64,000 nt of DNA, from contig VZSR01003803.1 in the NCBI GenBank assembly GCA_013398615.1, forward strand, positions 12,436,877 to 12,500,876, written 5' to 3'. A program made the position numbers and the translations under genes. The stretch is from Brachypodius melanocephalos (taxonomy: Eukaryota; Chordata; Aves; Passeriformes; Pycnonotidae). The notes beneath the pieces were generated by a model that searched no databases, was not told where the DNA came from, and saw only the letters and a list, made by a program, of their open reading frames with translations. Each line of letters starts with the position of its first letter. The first letter of the stretch is position 1. Below, piece after piece: positions 23,840 through 37,510 of the stretch.

Positions 23840-26800
23840 CATTTATGAATGCAGGTACAGCATGTAATGTGTAGGAACATCAAAATTCTATACCACAGCC
23901 TGTTTCCCTCACAGATCATTTTCTGGCACAGAAAGTCAGCAAGAACTTCCAGGGGTTGACCATAAGCAAATAAAGTATGTGGTTATGACTGGTGTTTTAA
24001 AAGCCTGACAGCAATTCCTGGACATGGGTGGGGAGAAGAAACAGGTTTCTGTCAGTGACTGAAACTGTAGGCTGAGAAGGCACCACTGAAAGCAGTGAAA
24101 TGTTTCCTGGTACTAAGAGATCCCCAGGAACACACCTGGCTTTCACAGGTGGCTAAAATCAAACATGCAAATAAGTAGATTTGATTTTGAGATCGAGAAC
24201 AAAACTGAACCATATTCACTCTCCCTGCTGTGATATTTTTTTCAATGGTATTTTAAACACAGTTTTAAAAGGTCTCATTTTTAAAACTATTCAAGATCAA
24301 AGTTCCTATAAGTAGCAATATGTACATTACACTTTAATACAGCCACTACAAGGCCTGATGCCACATTAGAAATTAGAAATCTCCAGTTTAACCTTGCTAT
24401 CTATATATTTTAATATATATGTGCACATACATATACACATAAATTATCAAGCTCAGTTAAACACAAAACAAATCATGATACCTTTCTCTCAGAAAACAGT
24501 TTCTTCCATTAAGCTCATTAAGCTGTAGATTGCAAAGATAATTTCAGTGTCATAGGCAAAACATAATTTTACAAAATTGCTGGAGAGGAAAAAAAAGCAT
24601 TTTTACTCTTAAATTGGTGGAATAAGCCACAACAGAATTAAGGGAAATATGATTGAAGAATGATTCAATATTTTCTTCTCTAGTGCTCTCAGAATAATCC
24701 AGCAGGTGCAAATAAAATAAGTACCAAAGTACTTTTCTATTATGAATTTAGCTTGAGAAGTCCACCTTGCCATACCTAGCTGTCTGCCTCCATTTCTCAC
24801 CTTGAGTCTAAGGTCTAATTAGTCAGCTAAGTGCAACATATTTTTTTGCTGGGACTTCAGGCTTAAACTTACCCTCATAATGTTTTTAAACTAATAATTA
24901 TGCAACATCTTCCTTCCCTGTCTTAATTTGCATTCTCATATTGAAACAAAGTTATTTAATTGCATTGAAGCTCTCAGTGATGTAAACTGAAATCTGTTCT
25001 TCAGATTGAATAAAAGGCATGACACGTTAGCAAGAAGAAAAAAACAACAACAAAAAAACACCCAACAAAATGAAGACAAGCCCAGACCAAGCAGTAAAGC
25101 AGCAAAGAGAAGTGAGATGTAAGAACTAGTTCAAAGACTGAGAGAAGCACATATGAAAGGGCCATCCCAAAGCATAAAGAAGCCACTGCTAGAAAGCAGG
25201 AGAATTCCAGAATTTATTTTCATGGCCCTCTATTAAAATGAACAGAGACAGGTATTTTCTCCCCACATCTGCCACTGTTTTTACAGACAGAGCAGGCTGA
25301 AGAACCATGGGATACCTGACTCCTGCTCTCAGGTATCTGTGCTTATGCTATAGAGGAGTTCAGCTTTTACAAGAGTGACCTGCAGAGAAGGTTGAAGCCA
25401 GACAGAATATACAATAAATAAGTCTTATTTAGGACCCCACAGGAAAAGCCAACTATTTCATGGCTGCTTTTTTTTCTTTTTATTTTTACATCCAGGACAG
25501 CTATTGTGCAGAACAGCAAAGCTGCGGCACCATGCAGTTGTGCCTGACAGCTCTACTTTTTGAGCAGGAGTAACCATCCTGCTCCAGTGCTTTCTCCTGC
25601 CTAGTCCAGACAGCCAGATGAGCTACAGAGAGAGCACAGAATTTCTCTCTCCCACATGCTCCCTTGTGCACATGAGCAGGCTCAAAGCTGAACCTCATGG
25701 GTATAAACACTGTGATTCAGATTCCACATTAACATATTTGTTTTCTGACATTTTCTCCAGAAAGCTACCAGCAATTATTAACTAGTCAATACAATTATTT
25801 ATGCTATAAGGTGGCATATGCCATGCATGTCTGAAAAGAGAACATGCACCCAAAATTAATCCAAAGACTATTTTGAGAAGCAGCAGTAATAGTTCTAAAT
25901 TTGAAGATGATGAGTTCACTGGCTTTGCTGAAAACAACACTAAGATCCCAAGTGCAAAAGAAGAGCTGTGTTTCCAAATGATATGGAAAAGTACAACTGG
26001 CACTGTGCAGCTAGACAGACACCCAAAATACTGCTCACAAGAGAAGAGATCCAAGAATTCAAAAGGTGAATTAAACTGAAGAAACACTATCAAGGACATT
26101 AAACAAACAGTGGAGTGCCGATTAATGGTGTGAAGATTTCTTATAATTTTTAGAATTTTCTCTGATGTGTGAACAAGGTTGCCTGAATCTCAAACACTGA
26201 ACCTGCTCACTTGGATGTAAATGAACTTGTTCCCAGCAATAAAGGCAGCAGCAGGATCGACTCATCTGTGTATTCTGGGTGTTGTTTCTCAACTTCGCTG
26301 AAGACTGAAATGCACTTGGCAGAAAAGTTTTGAGCCTTGGTCTCAATGCAAATGAATCTCTGGCAATACAACTGCAATTACCATATTCACAGAGATTATT
26401 AATTAATTAGAAGTGCTGTTTGAATAAAAGTGTGGCTCACTAATATATTTTAAGAAAGCATTTGACACAGTTGTTAACCATGCACCATAAACTCAGTTTA
26501 GCAGAATGCTACTGAAGCCACAGATTAAGAAGTTAAATACTGTATCAGGTTTAAAGAAGAAATGGAGGGTGAATAAGAGGTGTGAAAGCTGAGGCTGTAG
26601 GGAGCTGTGGATACAAGATCCCGCTGAGCTGAGTGCAGGCAGCAGCAGGGCTGTGGAGCGATTACTGTTTCACAGGGGCACACAGGGTTTAGTGTTGCTG
26701 GAATGAGCAGTGGGGCAGCAGAACCCTGCAATGTGCACAGCTCCTGGCCCTACAGAAATGTGCCAGGGCAAAATTACCACACTGCAGAGGAAGCTATAAC

Positions 26801-26926
26801 ACAGAGGCCAGGCTAGGAGCACGTGGCCTTAAGAACTCCAAGATCTTCTAGTGCTGGGCAGCAGGCTTTCTAAAAGCCTTCAAATAATGGCAACTCCTGT
26901 TCTGTAAATAACACAGCTTAAAAGTA

Positions 26927-27000
26927 AACAAGAAAACAAACAAAAAAAAAAACAACAACAAAAAAAAAAACCAAACAACAAAACCACAAAAACCAAATAA
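26927..27000. repeat. A-rich simple sequence with C interruptions
   Basis: Low-complexity CAAAAA/ACAACA sequence of about 70 bp. Confidence 0.9.
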
Positions 27001-29727
27001 GCAGAAAAAGCAATGCAATTGTCCTACCTCTGAGCTTGATCTCTTTTCACCTGATCCACTTATCCAGAGCACAGGAAACATTAACTCTCATGCACACGTG
27101 CATTAGGAACATTCGCACCAACCAGGCCGCCTCCTTTGATGTGCATTTCCATCTCCCCTCATTTCTTCTGCTGCCTAAAGCCTACTGCTGTGAACAGAAA
27201 CACTCTTGATATATTATTTACAAAAGCCAATATAAACATCTCATGGAATACCCACAATTCAAAATGCTCTGTTTCCTGCTAACTTTGTCATTCCCTAAAA
27301 TATGAGCTATGTGGGCATGATCTGTCTCTTCCTGAGGCACTGCTGGAAGTATTGTGGACCCTTCTGAAGAAATTTGATAGCTTGGTGAGAAAGCCTTTTG
27401 GGCTTGGTAAGCCCACTTCATTCACATTGAACAAAATATATACATGTGATATGGCAGCAATCTCTTGGGTGGAAGACGGAAAAATAATTTAAAAAAAAAA
27501 AAAGGCAAATCAAAGCTTCTGTAACAGCACTCCAAAGTGGCAGCTTATCAACTCAGACAGTAAAGCAAACACAAGTGACAAACTCCATGAATCAAAACAA
27601 AATGAAGCAACTGGCCTATGCCTATGGATCTAGAGTCAGCTCAGTGAAATGAGAAGTGCAACTTGCTCCAGAAAATTAGCTGCTACATTTGCCAAACAGA
27701 TTATTGGTCACACACCTGCCACAGGACTACACTGAAAAGGAGTCCTCCACACAAGTAAATAAATGAGCCAGTAGGGGAATCTAGTGCACATCTGTGTTTG
27801 GGGTTTTCTCCTCTCTTTGTGCCCTCTACCATCACACCAGCCCCTCAGCTTTAAGTTGCCCCTTGCTGCTGACTGGGTGCCCAAACTGGGAAAAGAAGCA
27901 GCCAGGCAGAATTCCCCTGACAGCAGACCAATTTTGTTGGGAGGAAAGGCACTGGACTGTACTGCTTAGGAACAGAGCAGTGGGACATGGTGCTTGGCAG
28001 GTGCCCAGCCAGAAGCATCTCCTCAGCCACCTAGGCAGCACAGCACTCCCACTGGGAAGCAGGTACTCTGCACCTACAAGCACAAACAGCAGAATATGCT
28101 CCAAGGGAGTCAAAGAAATCACCACAGTTTGTATGCTGATACATTGACACATATTACATTTTCCAGGAAAATCTTATCACCCAGTGAAGATAAATTAAAT
28201 TACGTGTATGAGACAACTTCTATTAATAAGCGAATTTTGTTCTTTTGTAAGGAAGCTCTCAATTTTATGTTGCTGTTTTTATTCCAAGTACATTTACAAA
28301 CACCAGGATCAACTACCTCGGCCCACTTGGATACATCATCTTTGTTAAAAATCCCCGATGTCTTCAACAGAAGAACTTTTTAGATTATCTGTATGTAAAC
28401 AGACATGGAAAATGCTTGCCTAAAAGTTCCTCTTCAAAAGCAAAAGGTTTTAATAAATTATTTTAATCTCTACATTTTCTTTAAAAATTTAGAGGAAAAT
28501 ATTTGTGGTCCTTTTTCTTCAGAAGTTTGAAATACCTCATTTAGAACAAACCTCCTTTTTCTGCAGAGGTGTTCAAAGCAGGTAACCTGAAAAATCCTAG
28601 AGAACATATTTTAAGAAAAAAAACAAAAGCACAATAATGCTTTCCAAACTGGTACAAGTGACAGAAAATGTAGGTTTTGATGTACAGAAGGGACTACTTC
28701 AAGAAGACAGAGGATCTTCTTGCACAATGAGGCATTCTATTTGATTGTAATAGTCTGTAAACAGTGGCACTATTTTGCATCTTTTCCTCTTCATCTCAAG
28801 AGCATGTTTTTGAAAAAATAGTCTTTCAAGGTATTTACCTCCCCTTTCAAGTACGATATTGAGAAGCTACATACCTATGGAGAAGCTCTCTAACTAAAGT
28901 GAGAAACAGAGAAAAGAGCTAAGGCTTCAGCAGGAGGGGCTCCAACAAGAGGCAAGTATCAAACTAGAAATATGCACGTTTACAAATACCAAGTTTTAAT
29001 TCCTCATGGCAATTCTGCCCTATGGAGCAACAGGAAGGGTCATGTGCTTGTACTGAGTGCAAGACCAAACAAATTCAAGAGAGAATGGAATGGCACCTGA
29101 GAAGAGGTCTAATTTATGTGAGAATATTTTAGCAGGTTATTTGTACACCTATTTACATGGGACTGTTCTCGCCTTTTTCAAGTATATTAGAGAAATGAAA
29201 AAGCCCATTAACTTGCCATTGTTTAAAACACATGGCCATGCATGTGTTTGACACCACTGTCCACTATAAGGTGTGGTATAAAAAAAAAACAAGCTAACAA
29301 ACAGATCAAGGTTTCACAATAATTAAGATATTGACCCATTAAACTAAATTTCACTTAACCTGGGGCTAAGCAATATGTAGGCAGTGATTGAAAGTTCTTA
29401 TATTACCCACAGAGCTCTTACATGGCCAAATTACCCTCTGTTCTCAAGAGAGCAAATTTGCTGTGATGATTCACATCCTGTTTTGAATCGACAAACACCA
29501 GTGCTTCCTCCTAACTGTATGTGGTAATTTCTTAGACAAAATACCATTCTCTAGGGATACAATTTGATTTTTTAAAAATTTCATTCTGATCAGTGTGAAA
29601 CAAAAAGATAACCAAAATTTCTACATTGCTCTGGAAAGAGAGGCTATTGGAGTGTGCTTTGTAAAGCTGTCAGAAAAAAAGGGCATTAAATAACAACAAT
29701 GGACCTCAGAGAAATTAACTGTATCTC

Positions 29728-29733
29728 TTTATT
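29728..29733 (-). terminator. RDX: Candidate RDX poly(A) signal
   Basis: AATAAA on the minus strand lies about 2.2 kb after the stop codon. It is followed by TTCTCTGAGGTCCATTGTTG, moderately G/T-rich. The distance is close to the 3' UTR length known for mammalian RDX (about 2.4 kb). Confidence 0.45.
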
Positions 29734-31972
29734 GTTAACCAATGAATGTTATCCAAAATAGTAGATGTAATTGTAGCTTAATTGTACAACACAAAACATG
29801 ATGCTAAAGGAAAAAGCATGTGGAAAATTACTTCACCAAGTAATCATTAGATGTATTCTTAGTATTTCTGCACCAGTAAGTGTTCCCAACTGCTGGTGAC
29901 AGCAGCTATTACCACTTTGTTCATTGTGCAAACCTGTATTACAAATGGTTGTTCCTGGTTGTTTGAATTTAAAAAAACAAAAAACAAAAAAAACCAAAAA
30001 ACACACAGCTTTATAAACAGATCTAATCCATTTAGCCCTACTCTACATCTTGTAGATTTATGAACAACAATCTGTACTGGTGTTTTTTCCCAACACTGAA
30101 ATGGATGGATCAGTGTTAGTGCACACTTTTCAGGAAAAAATGAAAACTCACTGGAAGCACAGTATTTCACCTGCCATGGCAAACTGTTTGAACACTTCAG
30201 AAATTTGCCTAAGCTTCGGTGTATGAAGCCTGTGAAACAAAAACTGTTCTTACCATGCACTGCAAGTTGAAACACCAACCTCCACCAAGCAGCATTTTGA
30301 AGCATGTGCACAGCATCTGCACATCAGTCTTCAAGGTCAAGCAGATATGTTTAGCCCCACAAACCAAAAATATATTAATGTGTCTTTATTTAATTTTCAT
30401 GATGTCACCCCACATAGCCAAACTTCTACTCCGCAAAATAAAAAAAAAAAGAACTTAGTCAGACTGTTCGTAAGAAATTTAGACCTATTGTGCATGAAAA
30501 AAATGTTTAATAAAATGGCAAATTTTAATAGGTAAGTGTAAATTTATGAGTGCATAATATCAAACAGAAAAAAAGCTGAACCATCCTCAGAGAAACCTAG
30601 GTTCTTCCACAGTCGATATTTACTACTCTAACACAGGAAGTAACTGAAATCCACATTAACTGTAAAGTTATTTCTAAAGTCCAATTTCTAAGCAAATTTC
30701 TCAAAAGAGCAGGTTTCCTTTTCAAGAGGGAAAGGACTAAATAATCTGACATCAGATATGACAATTACAATACTAGCTTCACTGAAAACTGAAGCTACAA
30801 ACACTTTAACTCCAATTCTGGGAAGTTTCATGTTGTATTTGAAACCCAAACTGACTGACACACATTCTACACCCCTCCCAGAATATAAAATACCAGTGAC
30901 AGGTTACAGCTTTAAAACACACCAGATGTTTTTACAATTTAAACTCAACAGAAGGCAGTAAGACAGTATTTAGCACTATAAATCCATCATAAAATAAAAT
31001 AAAATCCTAGGAGTAAGGGCTCCTAGCAATCTTTGATGTTACTGTGTAGTGACAGTATTTGAACAGGTTTTTTCCTGGTGTTTGAAGGACCAGTCATCAT
31101 GTACATAGTAGTGAGGTAGGATACTGTCCCCTCCCTGGGACTGATGTTTTCATATGCTCCCTTGCCAGAAAGGTCCAGGTCTCCCTACTGCAAATAAAAT
31201 AATTACAAACAAATAGCACATTAAGCTTTGTTTATTTTTTTCCTCTTTGCTGCACTGGAGTATTTTGCACATCTAGAGGAATCAGCTAGGAAAAGCAATA
31301 CTTACTCAAGGCTATCAGCAGCCATGTGCTGCCCACAGGTAGTGTTCCATTTAAAAATATTTCCTGGAACTACCACCTGCCATCCAGACCTTTGTGAACA
31401 GGTAGGCAAAGAAAACCATCAATGATGACAGGACATGAAACACCAAAGAATTTCACTTGGGAGGAAAAAAAAAAAAAACAAACACAAAACCCCCCAAAAC
31501 AAAACAAGAAAACAAAAAGAAGCTGAAATTGAGCAATATCAAACTCTTAATGGAGTAGCTACATGGAAAACTAAATTTCAAACTTCATACTGAAATAGTA
31601 CCTATCCAGTTTAGGTACAGTTCCATTCTTCTTTCTATTTCTTAATGTTTAAGCAATATATACACTTGTCAGTCATTATATACTTCACATCTGTTTCCAA
31701 AGCGGGGAAGAAACACAAACAATGCAACTGAAAACACAATGGGGAAAAACCTACTATTAACCTCCACACCCTCCCCCCACCCAAAACCTAGGGTTAACAG
31801 ACTGCCTTACTGTTGAATAGCTTTCCCTAAATTTGTCTTCTAGTCATTGTAGTCAACCTGGTATTAAGTGCTTTGGCAAAGTGGGGTGCAATCCATCAAA
31901 TCTGCAAAGGCATGCTTTTTTCTCTGTTGGTGGTTCAGCTTTACAAGGAACATATATGCAAAATACCAGCTC
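29734..31972 (-). other. RDX: RDX 3' untranslated region (proximal part)
   Basis: This sequence directly follows the TGA stop on the minus strand. It is AT-rich and non-coding, with A/T-rich low-complexity runs near 29968-30004 and 31461-31515. The end is inferred from poly(A) signals and may be at 30384, at 29728 or further left. Confidence 0.6.
30384..30389 (-). terminator. RDX: Candidate RDX poly(A) signal with G/T-rich downstream element
   Basis: AATAAAGACACATTAATATA is followed by TTTTTGGTTTGTGGGG on the minus strand, a strong downstream element about 22-38 nt after the hexamer. It lies about 1.6 kb after the stop codon. Confidence 0.5.
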
Positions 31973-32137
31973 TCACATTGCTTCAAACTCATCAATACGC
32001 TGCTTTGTATTGCCTTGTCGGATTTGCCGGAGAGTCTTGTACTTATCGCGGCCTGCTTTAACATTCTCAGCATGAAGGACATCATTTTGTGTTTTCTTGG
32101 TTTCATCTCTGGCTTGAGCCAACTCTGAACTTAAAGC
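31973..32137 (-). CDS. RDX: RDX terminal coding exon: C-terminal actin-binding tail with regulatory Thr564
   Basis: This exon holds residues 530-583 and the TGA (31975-31973). It encodes [20 protein letters not shown], then [20 protein letters not shown], and ends QRIDEFEAM, the conserved ERM C-ERMAD terminus that binds F-actin and, in the closed state, the FERM domain. Counting from the ATG puts the Thr of KYKTLRQIR exactly at 564, the known activating phosphosite of radixin, and the TLRQIRQG context distinguishes ERM proteins from merlin. The acceptor is TTCAACAG. The exon is intact. Confidence 0.98.
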
Positions 32138-33117
32138 CTGTTGAATAAAATATTTGAATTTAAGTGCTTTGACTAATCCTTTAACAGTTCTGGAGTTTCT
32201 GATAACAACTATTCTGCAATCTGGGTAAGAATTTCTTGAATGCCAAACCTATGGAATGCTTGTTGTGCTCCTCAGTAACTCAGGTTGTGAGGTCTATCTG
32301 AAGGAATGTAGAAGGAAAGATAAGGAGAGGACAGGATTCTTTCCCTACATGAGTGTAAGCATCAAACTATATATAAAAAAAACCCACCTCACACATCATA
32401 AAATCCAAGAAGAAAGGGACCAGCAGGATAAAGCATGAAAACCACCTTATTTTTCAGTTTTTCTTTAACTAAAGGTTTATCTCCATGATCTGGTCAGCGA
32501 CTGACCAAGCACAAATACTACACATACACACTACTAAGACAATGCTGCCAGACAACATAGCAGCTTTCTTTTTCTTCTGTTTTCTTCCCAAATAAACATT
32601 TCGTAACCAGGAAAAGGGCTACCACTTTTACCACAGATTATTATATTTCAAGAGGTAAGACTTAGCCCGGGAGGAATTGCTCAGCAGTTTCAGGGAAATA
32701 AGAGTAATCCAAAATGGGTGTAATTTGAGTTTTTGCATTTACACGACTACAAACATAAATGCTACCAAGCAAGCATCTGTTCATACCACTTAATGAGTTT
32801 TGGTATTGAAAAAGGAAAGCATTACGTTTTAACATGCAGAGTTCTGGAAATTATATAATTATTAGAAATGTTTGCTGGCCAATACAACAGCATACTTACA
32901 CCTTTAAGCTATAAAGCACAATCTTACATCCAATCTTTCTATATACTCCACTTCTAAAACACTATGAACTATATTGGTTGGTAAATTGGTAATAAAACTA
33001 ATAAATTATAAAGAAGCTGTTTCCTTGGCAGATCATAATGTCAGTGAAATTTCTTACAAAAGAAGGATGAAAACCCAAAGCCTGAATTGTGTTGATACAA
33101 CCATGAATCTTCATTAC

Positions 33118-33360
33118 CTGGAGTTGTTTCTTAACACGTTCATTTTTCTGTGTTTCTGTTACCCGTTCTTCCTCACTCCTGTGATTCATGACACCATCAG
33201 AAGACAGTTCTGCACTGGCTTCAGCATTGTTCTCATCATGTTCATCGTGCTCATTCTCTGTTGGAGGAATAACTGGTGGGGGTGGAGGTGGAGGAGGAGC
33301 AGACATCACAGATTTCAGTTCTTCTTTGGTCTTTTCCAAGTCCTCTTGGGCTGCAAAAGC
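33118..33360 (-). CDS. RDX: RDX coding exon: polyproline linker and start of C-ERMAD
   Basis: This 243-bp exon (phase 0 both sides) holds residues 449-529. It opens AFAAQEDLEKTKEELKSVMS and continues into eight consecutive prolines (470-477), followed by VIPPTENEHDEHDENNAEAS and HRSEEERVTETQKNERVKKQ. The proline run is characteristic of radixin and ezrin and absent from moesin, and the acidic NEHDEHDENNAEAS stretch is characteristic of ERM proteins. It connects the alpha-helical coiled coil to the actin-binding tail. The proline codons are mixed (CCT, CCA, CCC), so the run is not a pure triplet repeat. Confidence 0.98.
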
Positions 33361-34204
33361 CTAAACACAGTAAACAGTACTTAGCATATTTTTAAATGAT
33401 TTTCAACAGCCCGAAAAATAAATATGAGATGTTCTCAGACACATGAAACAGTTCTTTATAACTGGCATGACCAGCTTATGCACTGCGAACTGTCAAATAG
33501 AGAGAGACACACAGTAAAAACCAGATATGGCTCAAAACAAGCTGTACTAGGAACCAGCTAGTTCCAGCAGTAGACAAGAGAAGAGTGAAAGAATAGGGCA
33601 ATCATACTGATTGTTTCTCAGCTTTCCAAGCCTCCTGAAATTTAAGGCTCAGAGATTTTCTAGATTAAAGCTGATGTCTTCACTCTCATACTTAACCGGA
33701 ACTTATGAAAATTTGTTCAAACCCTTTTGGAACCCATGCACAGTAAATATTCACATTCCATAGCTAATTACAGATTTTATGAAGAAATACTGTTTTGCTT
33801 CAAATTTTTACCCAGTTGCATTTCACATGCCTTTGTTAACTGTTCTGGTTCATCTTTCCATCAAATCTCATGATTTTATACACCTCTCTCCTGAGGTGTT
33901 TTCCTCTCTAACACAATCTATTTCATCACCACACAAAAGGAAGCCATTTCTAATCTTTGACCATACCTTTGTGATGACAATTCCCCCCCCTTGATGGCTA
34001 TGTAGTATCAAGAAATGAGTTTAACAGAAGCATAGGCACACAGGCTGGCTTCAGTAGACTGAAGGACAAAAGCCTTTAAGAAAGACTTTTCTGAAGCCTA
34101 AGGGAAAGAGAGAGATTTGACCCCATGGACTTCTAGTGAGATTTCCGCACTCATTTCCCTTATTTTCTTTGAAGTTCTGACTTCACACAGCATGGGGTCA
34201 TTAC

Positions 34205-34297
34205 TTTGTGCTGCCACTCTGAAGCTTCCTCTTCTTTCTTTTTCTTGGCCTCCTCTAGAAGTGCAATCTTGGCTGTGAATTCAGCAATTTCTGCTGC
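34205..34297 (-). CDS. RDX: RDX coding exon: end of alpha-helical coiled-coil region
   Basis: This 93-bp, phase 0 exon encodes residues 418-448, AAEIAEFTAKIALLEEAKKK then KEEEASEWQHK. It is heptad-like and highly charged, the last part of the long ERM helical hairpin that packs on the FERM domain in the inactive monomer. Donor GTAATG, acceptor TTGTTTCAG. Confidence 0.97.
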
Positions 34298-35242
34298 CTG
34301 AAACAAACAAAAGAACAAAGTAGAAGTTTTAATTTGGTATCAGTCTAGCTTTGCAGTGGAACAAAGTAGAGCCTTTGCTATGATCGTTTTTGAAAAGAGT
34401 TGGTTACCATCCACCACTTCTCTGTGAAAAATAGAAATTTTAAGCATACATGACAGAAGGAATGAATCAGAGTACTCTGGCCTAAAGGAAATCAGTCCAG
34501 AAAAAAGATATTTATCTTCCGCACTTCCAGCTTGCTGGGAAACAGCAAGCTGTCATTACAAACTAGCATTCCAGGCTGTTTCAGTCTAATACAACTTTAA
34601 TGGTCCCATCATTAAGATTATGATTCTGGATCATAATCTCAGCACTGTTAAGCTAAATCTTGCCATTAGAATTACAGTTGATCTAAAGCTCATTTATAGT
34701 TGGGAAATCATTTCTTCTATTTTCATGCCTTTCTTGATTATTATGCACAAATCTTGAATTAGAAGTAGTCCAACATAGCATGTGAGAAGACACTGCAAAT
34801 ACTGGCAAGGGGAGAGGAGAAACAACAAAAATACCCCAACGAACCCCAGTGTCACCAATTCCCCACCACCACCATCAAGCTTCAGAACAGACCTGCCTCA
34901 GAGAACAGGCTTCCCAGTGGCCTGCACAAGGAAGCTACTCTTGTTCTCAGCTGGATAAGCTTGAGACTATTGAAGAGAATGTAATGAGTGTTGTCAGTCT
35001 GAAAGGTGGTGGTTGTCTTGTAATCTCCCACAGATCCAGGGTTTTATTTCTATTGTGCAAAGTAGTGGCAAGTCTAATGCAGTTTTCTAAAGCAGTTCCC
35101 ACAACACTCTTTAACAGTATCTCAAGTACTTTTGTGTTTCAATGTACTTCTTTATTTGACAGAAACAAGAGTAAAGGCTAAATTTTCAACTGTATTTTCC
35201 AATTTTAACACTATTTTGAGGAAAAAAAATAGAGTTTCTTAC

Positions 35243-35403
35243 TAGCTGCTCCTGGTTCTTCATTTGATCAGCTGCCTGCTTGGCTAGAGCAGCTTTGGCT
35301 ACTTCAGCTGCTCGACGCTCTTTTTCCAGGCGTTCTGCTTCCTCTTTTGCACGCTTCCGTTCTTGATCCAGTTCTAGAGCTCTTCGAGTCTGTTCCTCTA
35401 GCT
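35243..35403 (-). CDS. RDX: RDX coding exon: alpha-helical coiled coil
   Basis: This 161-bp exon encodes residues 364-417, ELEEQTRRALELDQERKRAK .. KERRAAEVAKAALAKQAADQ and on to KNQEQL. It starts in the second base of the Glu codon and ends in phase 0 before GTAAGA. The Arg/Glu/Lys-rich helix is continuous. EVAKAAL replaces the EEAKSAI of human radixin, a conservative departure in a solvent-exposed helix. Confidence 0.97.
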
Positions 35404-37510
35404 CTGCCAAGAGGTAAGATTGCAGACAAGGTATCACTACCTAGCTCTTCCTCATGTATCACCAGTATCAGCTGTAATACACCCAAAATAAAGGAACCTA
35501 GAACACCGACCAAAATTTACAAGACCGCCTCAAACTAAGAAAAGCTGTTGAGCACATTATCCAGAGCTCTGTTCCATGTCTGGTTTCCCCCCTACTTTAA
35601 GATATTCTTTGGATAGACTTTATCTCACCTGTCATTTTTGACAGCCCAGTGTTTCATAAAAGTGTCACCTGTCACTGATAAAACTAAACACCCAAATACA
35701 TATACACATACATGCATATGCTCCTACCACGAGGATATTTTATGTACATTAAATCACTCTCTCAAAGAAAGCAAAAAACCCTCTTCCTCTTTATTGAAAT
35801 GCCTGACAGATTCCTTAATCGCAGCTGAAAATTTAGGCACATGCCTCCAGCAAAACGACTTAAGACTCACTGGAAGGGTCAGAAAAATTCTTTGTACATC
35901 AGAGGAGGAAAATTTTAAATCGAGGGAGAGATAATAGCTGTCTAGCTGCCTGCATAGCAAAATATTGATATCTAAAGGGCAAAATCCTTAGTGAAATAGG
36001 AAGAGGTAATAATCTTAAGAGTACTGCAAGCTAAAGTTTACACAGACAAAATATACTCCTCCCCGATGAGAAAAATTAAGTGACTATGAAAAAAGTCTTT
36101 CTAAAGCTCTTTGCTGGTTCTAATGATAGGATTTCCACTATGTTCTTTGCTAGGCACAGTATCATAGACTCCTTCATCAGAAAACCTAAACAATTACTCA
36201 TTTTTCCCAACAATCCATTTGCTGTTGCCATAAGCTTCAATACTATAAAAGCACCTCCCCAGGTATGCTGACACATGCTTCATCTTTGCATTTCTACTTT
36301 TAAGTAGGTCTCACACTCATTATTCTTCAGCTGGTTTCCCAGGCCTACTACTACTTCAGTTATAAAATTAAGTGAACAGCACCACAAGTATGTGGGGTTC
36401 TACAAATGCAGTATCTAGAAATTAAATAGAACACAAAACTATTTAAAAACACTACTCAAACAAATCTTCCCAAGATGGAGAACACAAAACTAACATGGAC
36501 GTCATTTGTATAAAGACTTTCCCATGTGAGAATAGAAGGCTAAAATGACCAGTGACACATGAACATTTTGTACTGTATCAGAAATTAGGCTATGTTGCTC
36601 ACAAAGTTATGAGAAAGTGTGTATTGTCAAACATCCAGAATGATGACACTGCTTTGCCCTGGGCCAAATAGCTCTCCCCAAACAATTCCTTGGCACAGTT
36701 AGTGTGTTACCTGTCTGGATGTATCCAACCTGTTCTGCATTGAAAGAGTGAAAAACGCAGGGTAGAGCTGGAGGGCAGTGCCAGGCATATTTAATTTATT
36801 TGCATAGCGTTAATCAGTGATTCTCTCTATAATGCTTGGAGCCAAGAGTTAAGAAAAGAAAGGAGCAACAAAACTTATGAATGTGAACCAAACCTGAAGT
36901 AGGCAAAAAAGAAAAAAAAAAGAACATGGAGAGGAGGGACTAGGAAGTCATGGAGGCAGGGACTCTCCAGGGTGATTAAACACAAAGAATTGTGATTGGT
37001 GAAACTACTTGTTTTGTCACTAATGTCTGACGAGACTCTAATTTTCTCAAATCTTACAAGGGAACAGGAAAGGAGGAAGGAACAAGGAATTTCCAAATTA
37101 AAAGCTAAATTCAGCAAAAGCCTAGAGAAAGTTCTTTGCATCCTTTCATCTAATTTCCCTGCTCCCTTCAACTCCACATGTTCAGCACTTTAAGCATTTC
37201 ATAATTCTGAACTGAACTGTGTATATGCATTAATGTTCTTTTTATTAAATCAAAACTTTTGGTATATTAGAAATTGGTTTTATTTAAAAAAAAATACAGA
37301 CAAAAGCATGCACACCATCATTTAAACATGGAAAAAGAGGATCTCTCATATCAAATAAAACACCACTAAATTCTTACCACTATTAGTAAAATAAATTTAC
37401 CCTCCCTCCACAAAGTAACAAAGCACACTGACATACAAAAAGAACTGTGGAACAGAACTACTCAGCTAAACTAAACACTCTCACTAGATTTAAGAAATCT
37501 ATGACCTCAC

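Larger units (their letters stand above)
22049..29727 (-). other. Region downstream of RDX; possible extended 3' UTR, no gene recognised
   Basis: This 7.7-kb AT-rich stretch has no coding potential and no CR1 or other interspersed repeat that I can name. It holds a T30 tract at 23810 and an A-rich tract at 26927-27000. A GC-richer patch lies at about 26580-26760. Absence of transposons next to a long convergent 3' UTR would fit transcribed UTR, but the sequence alone does not show transcription. Confidence 0.4.
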
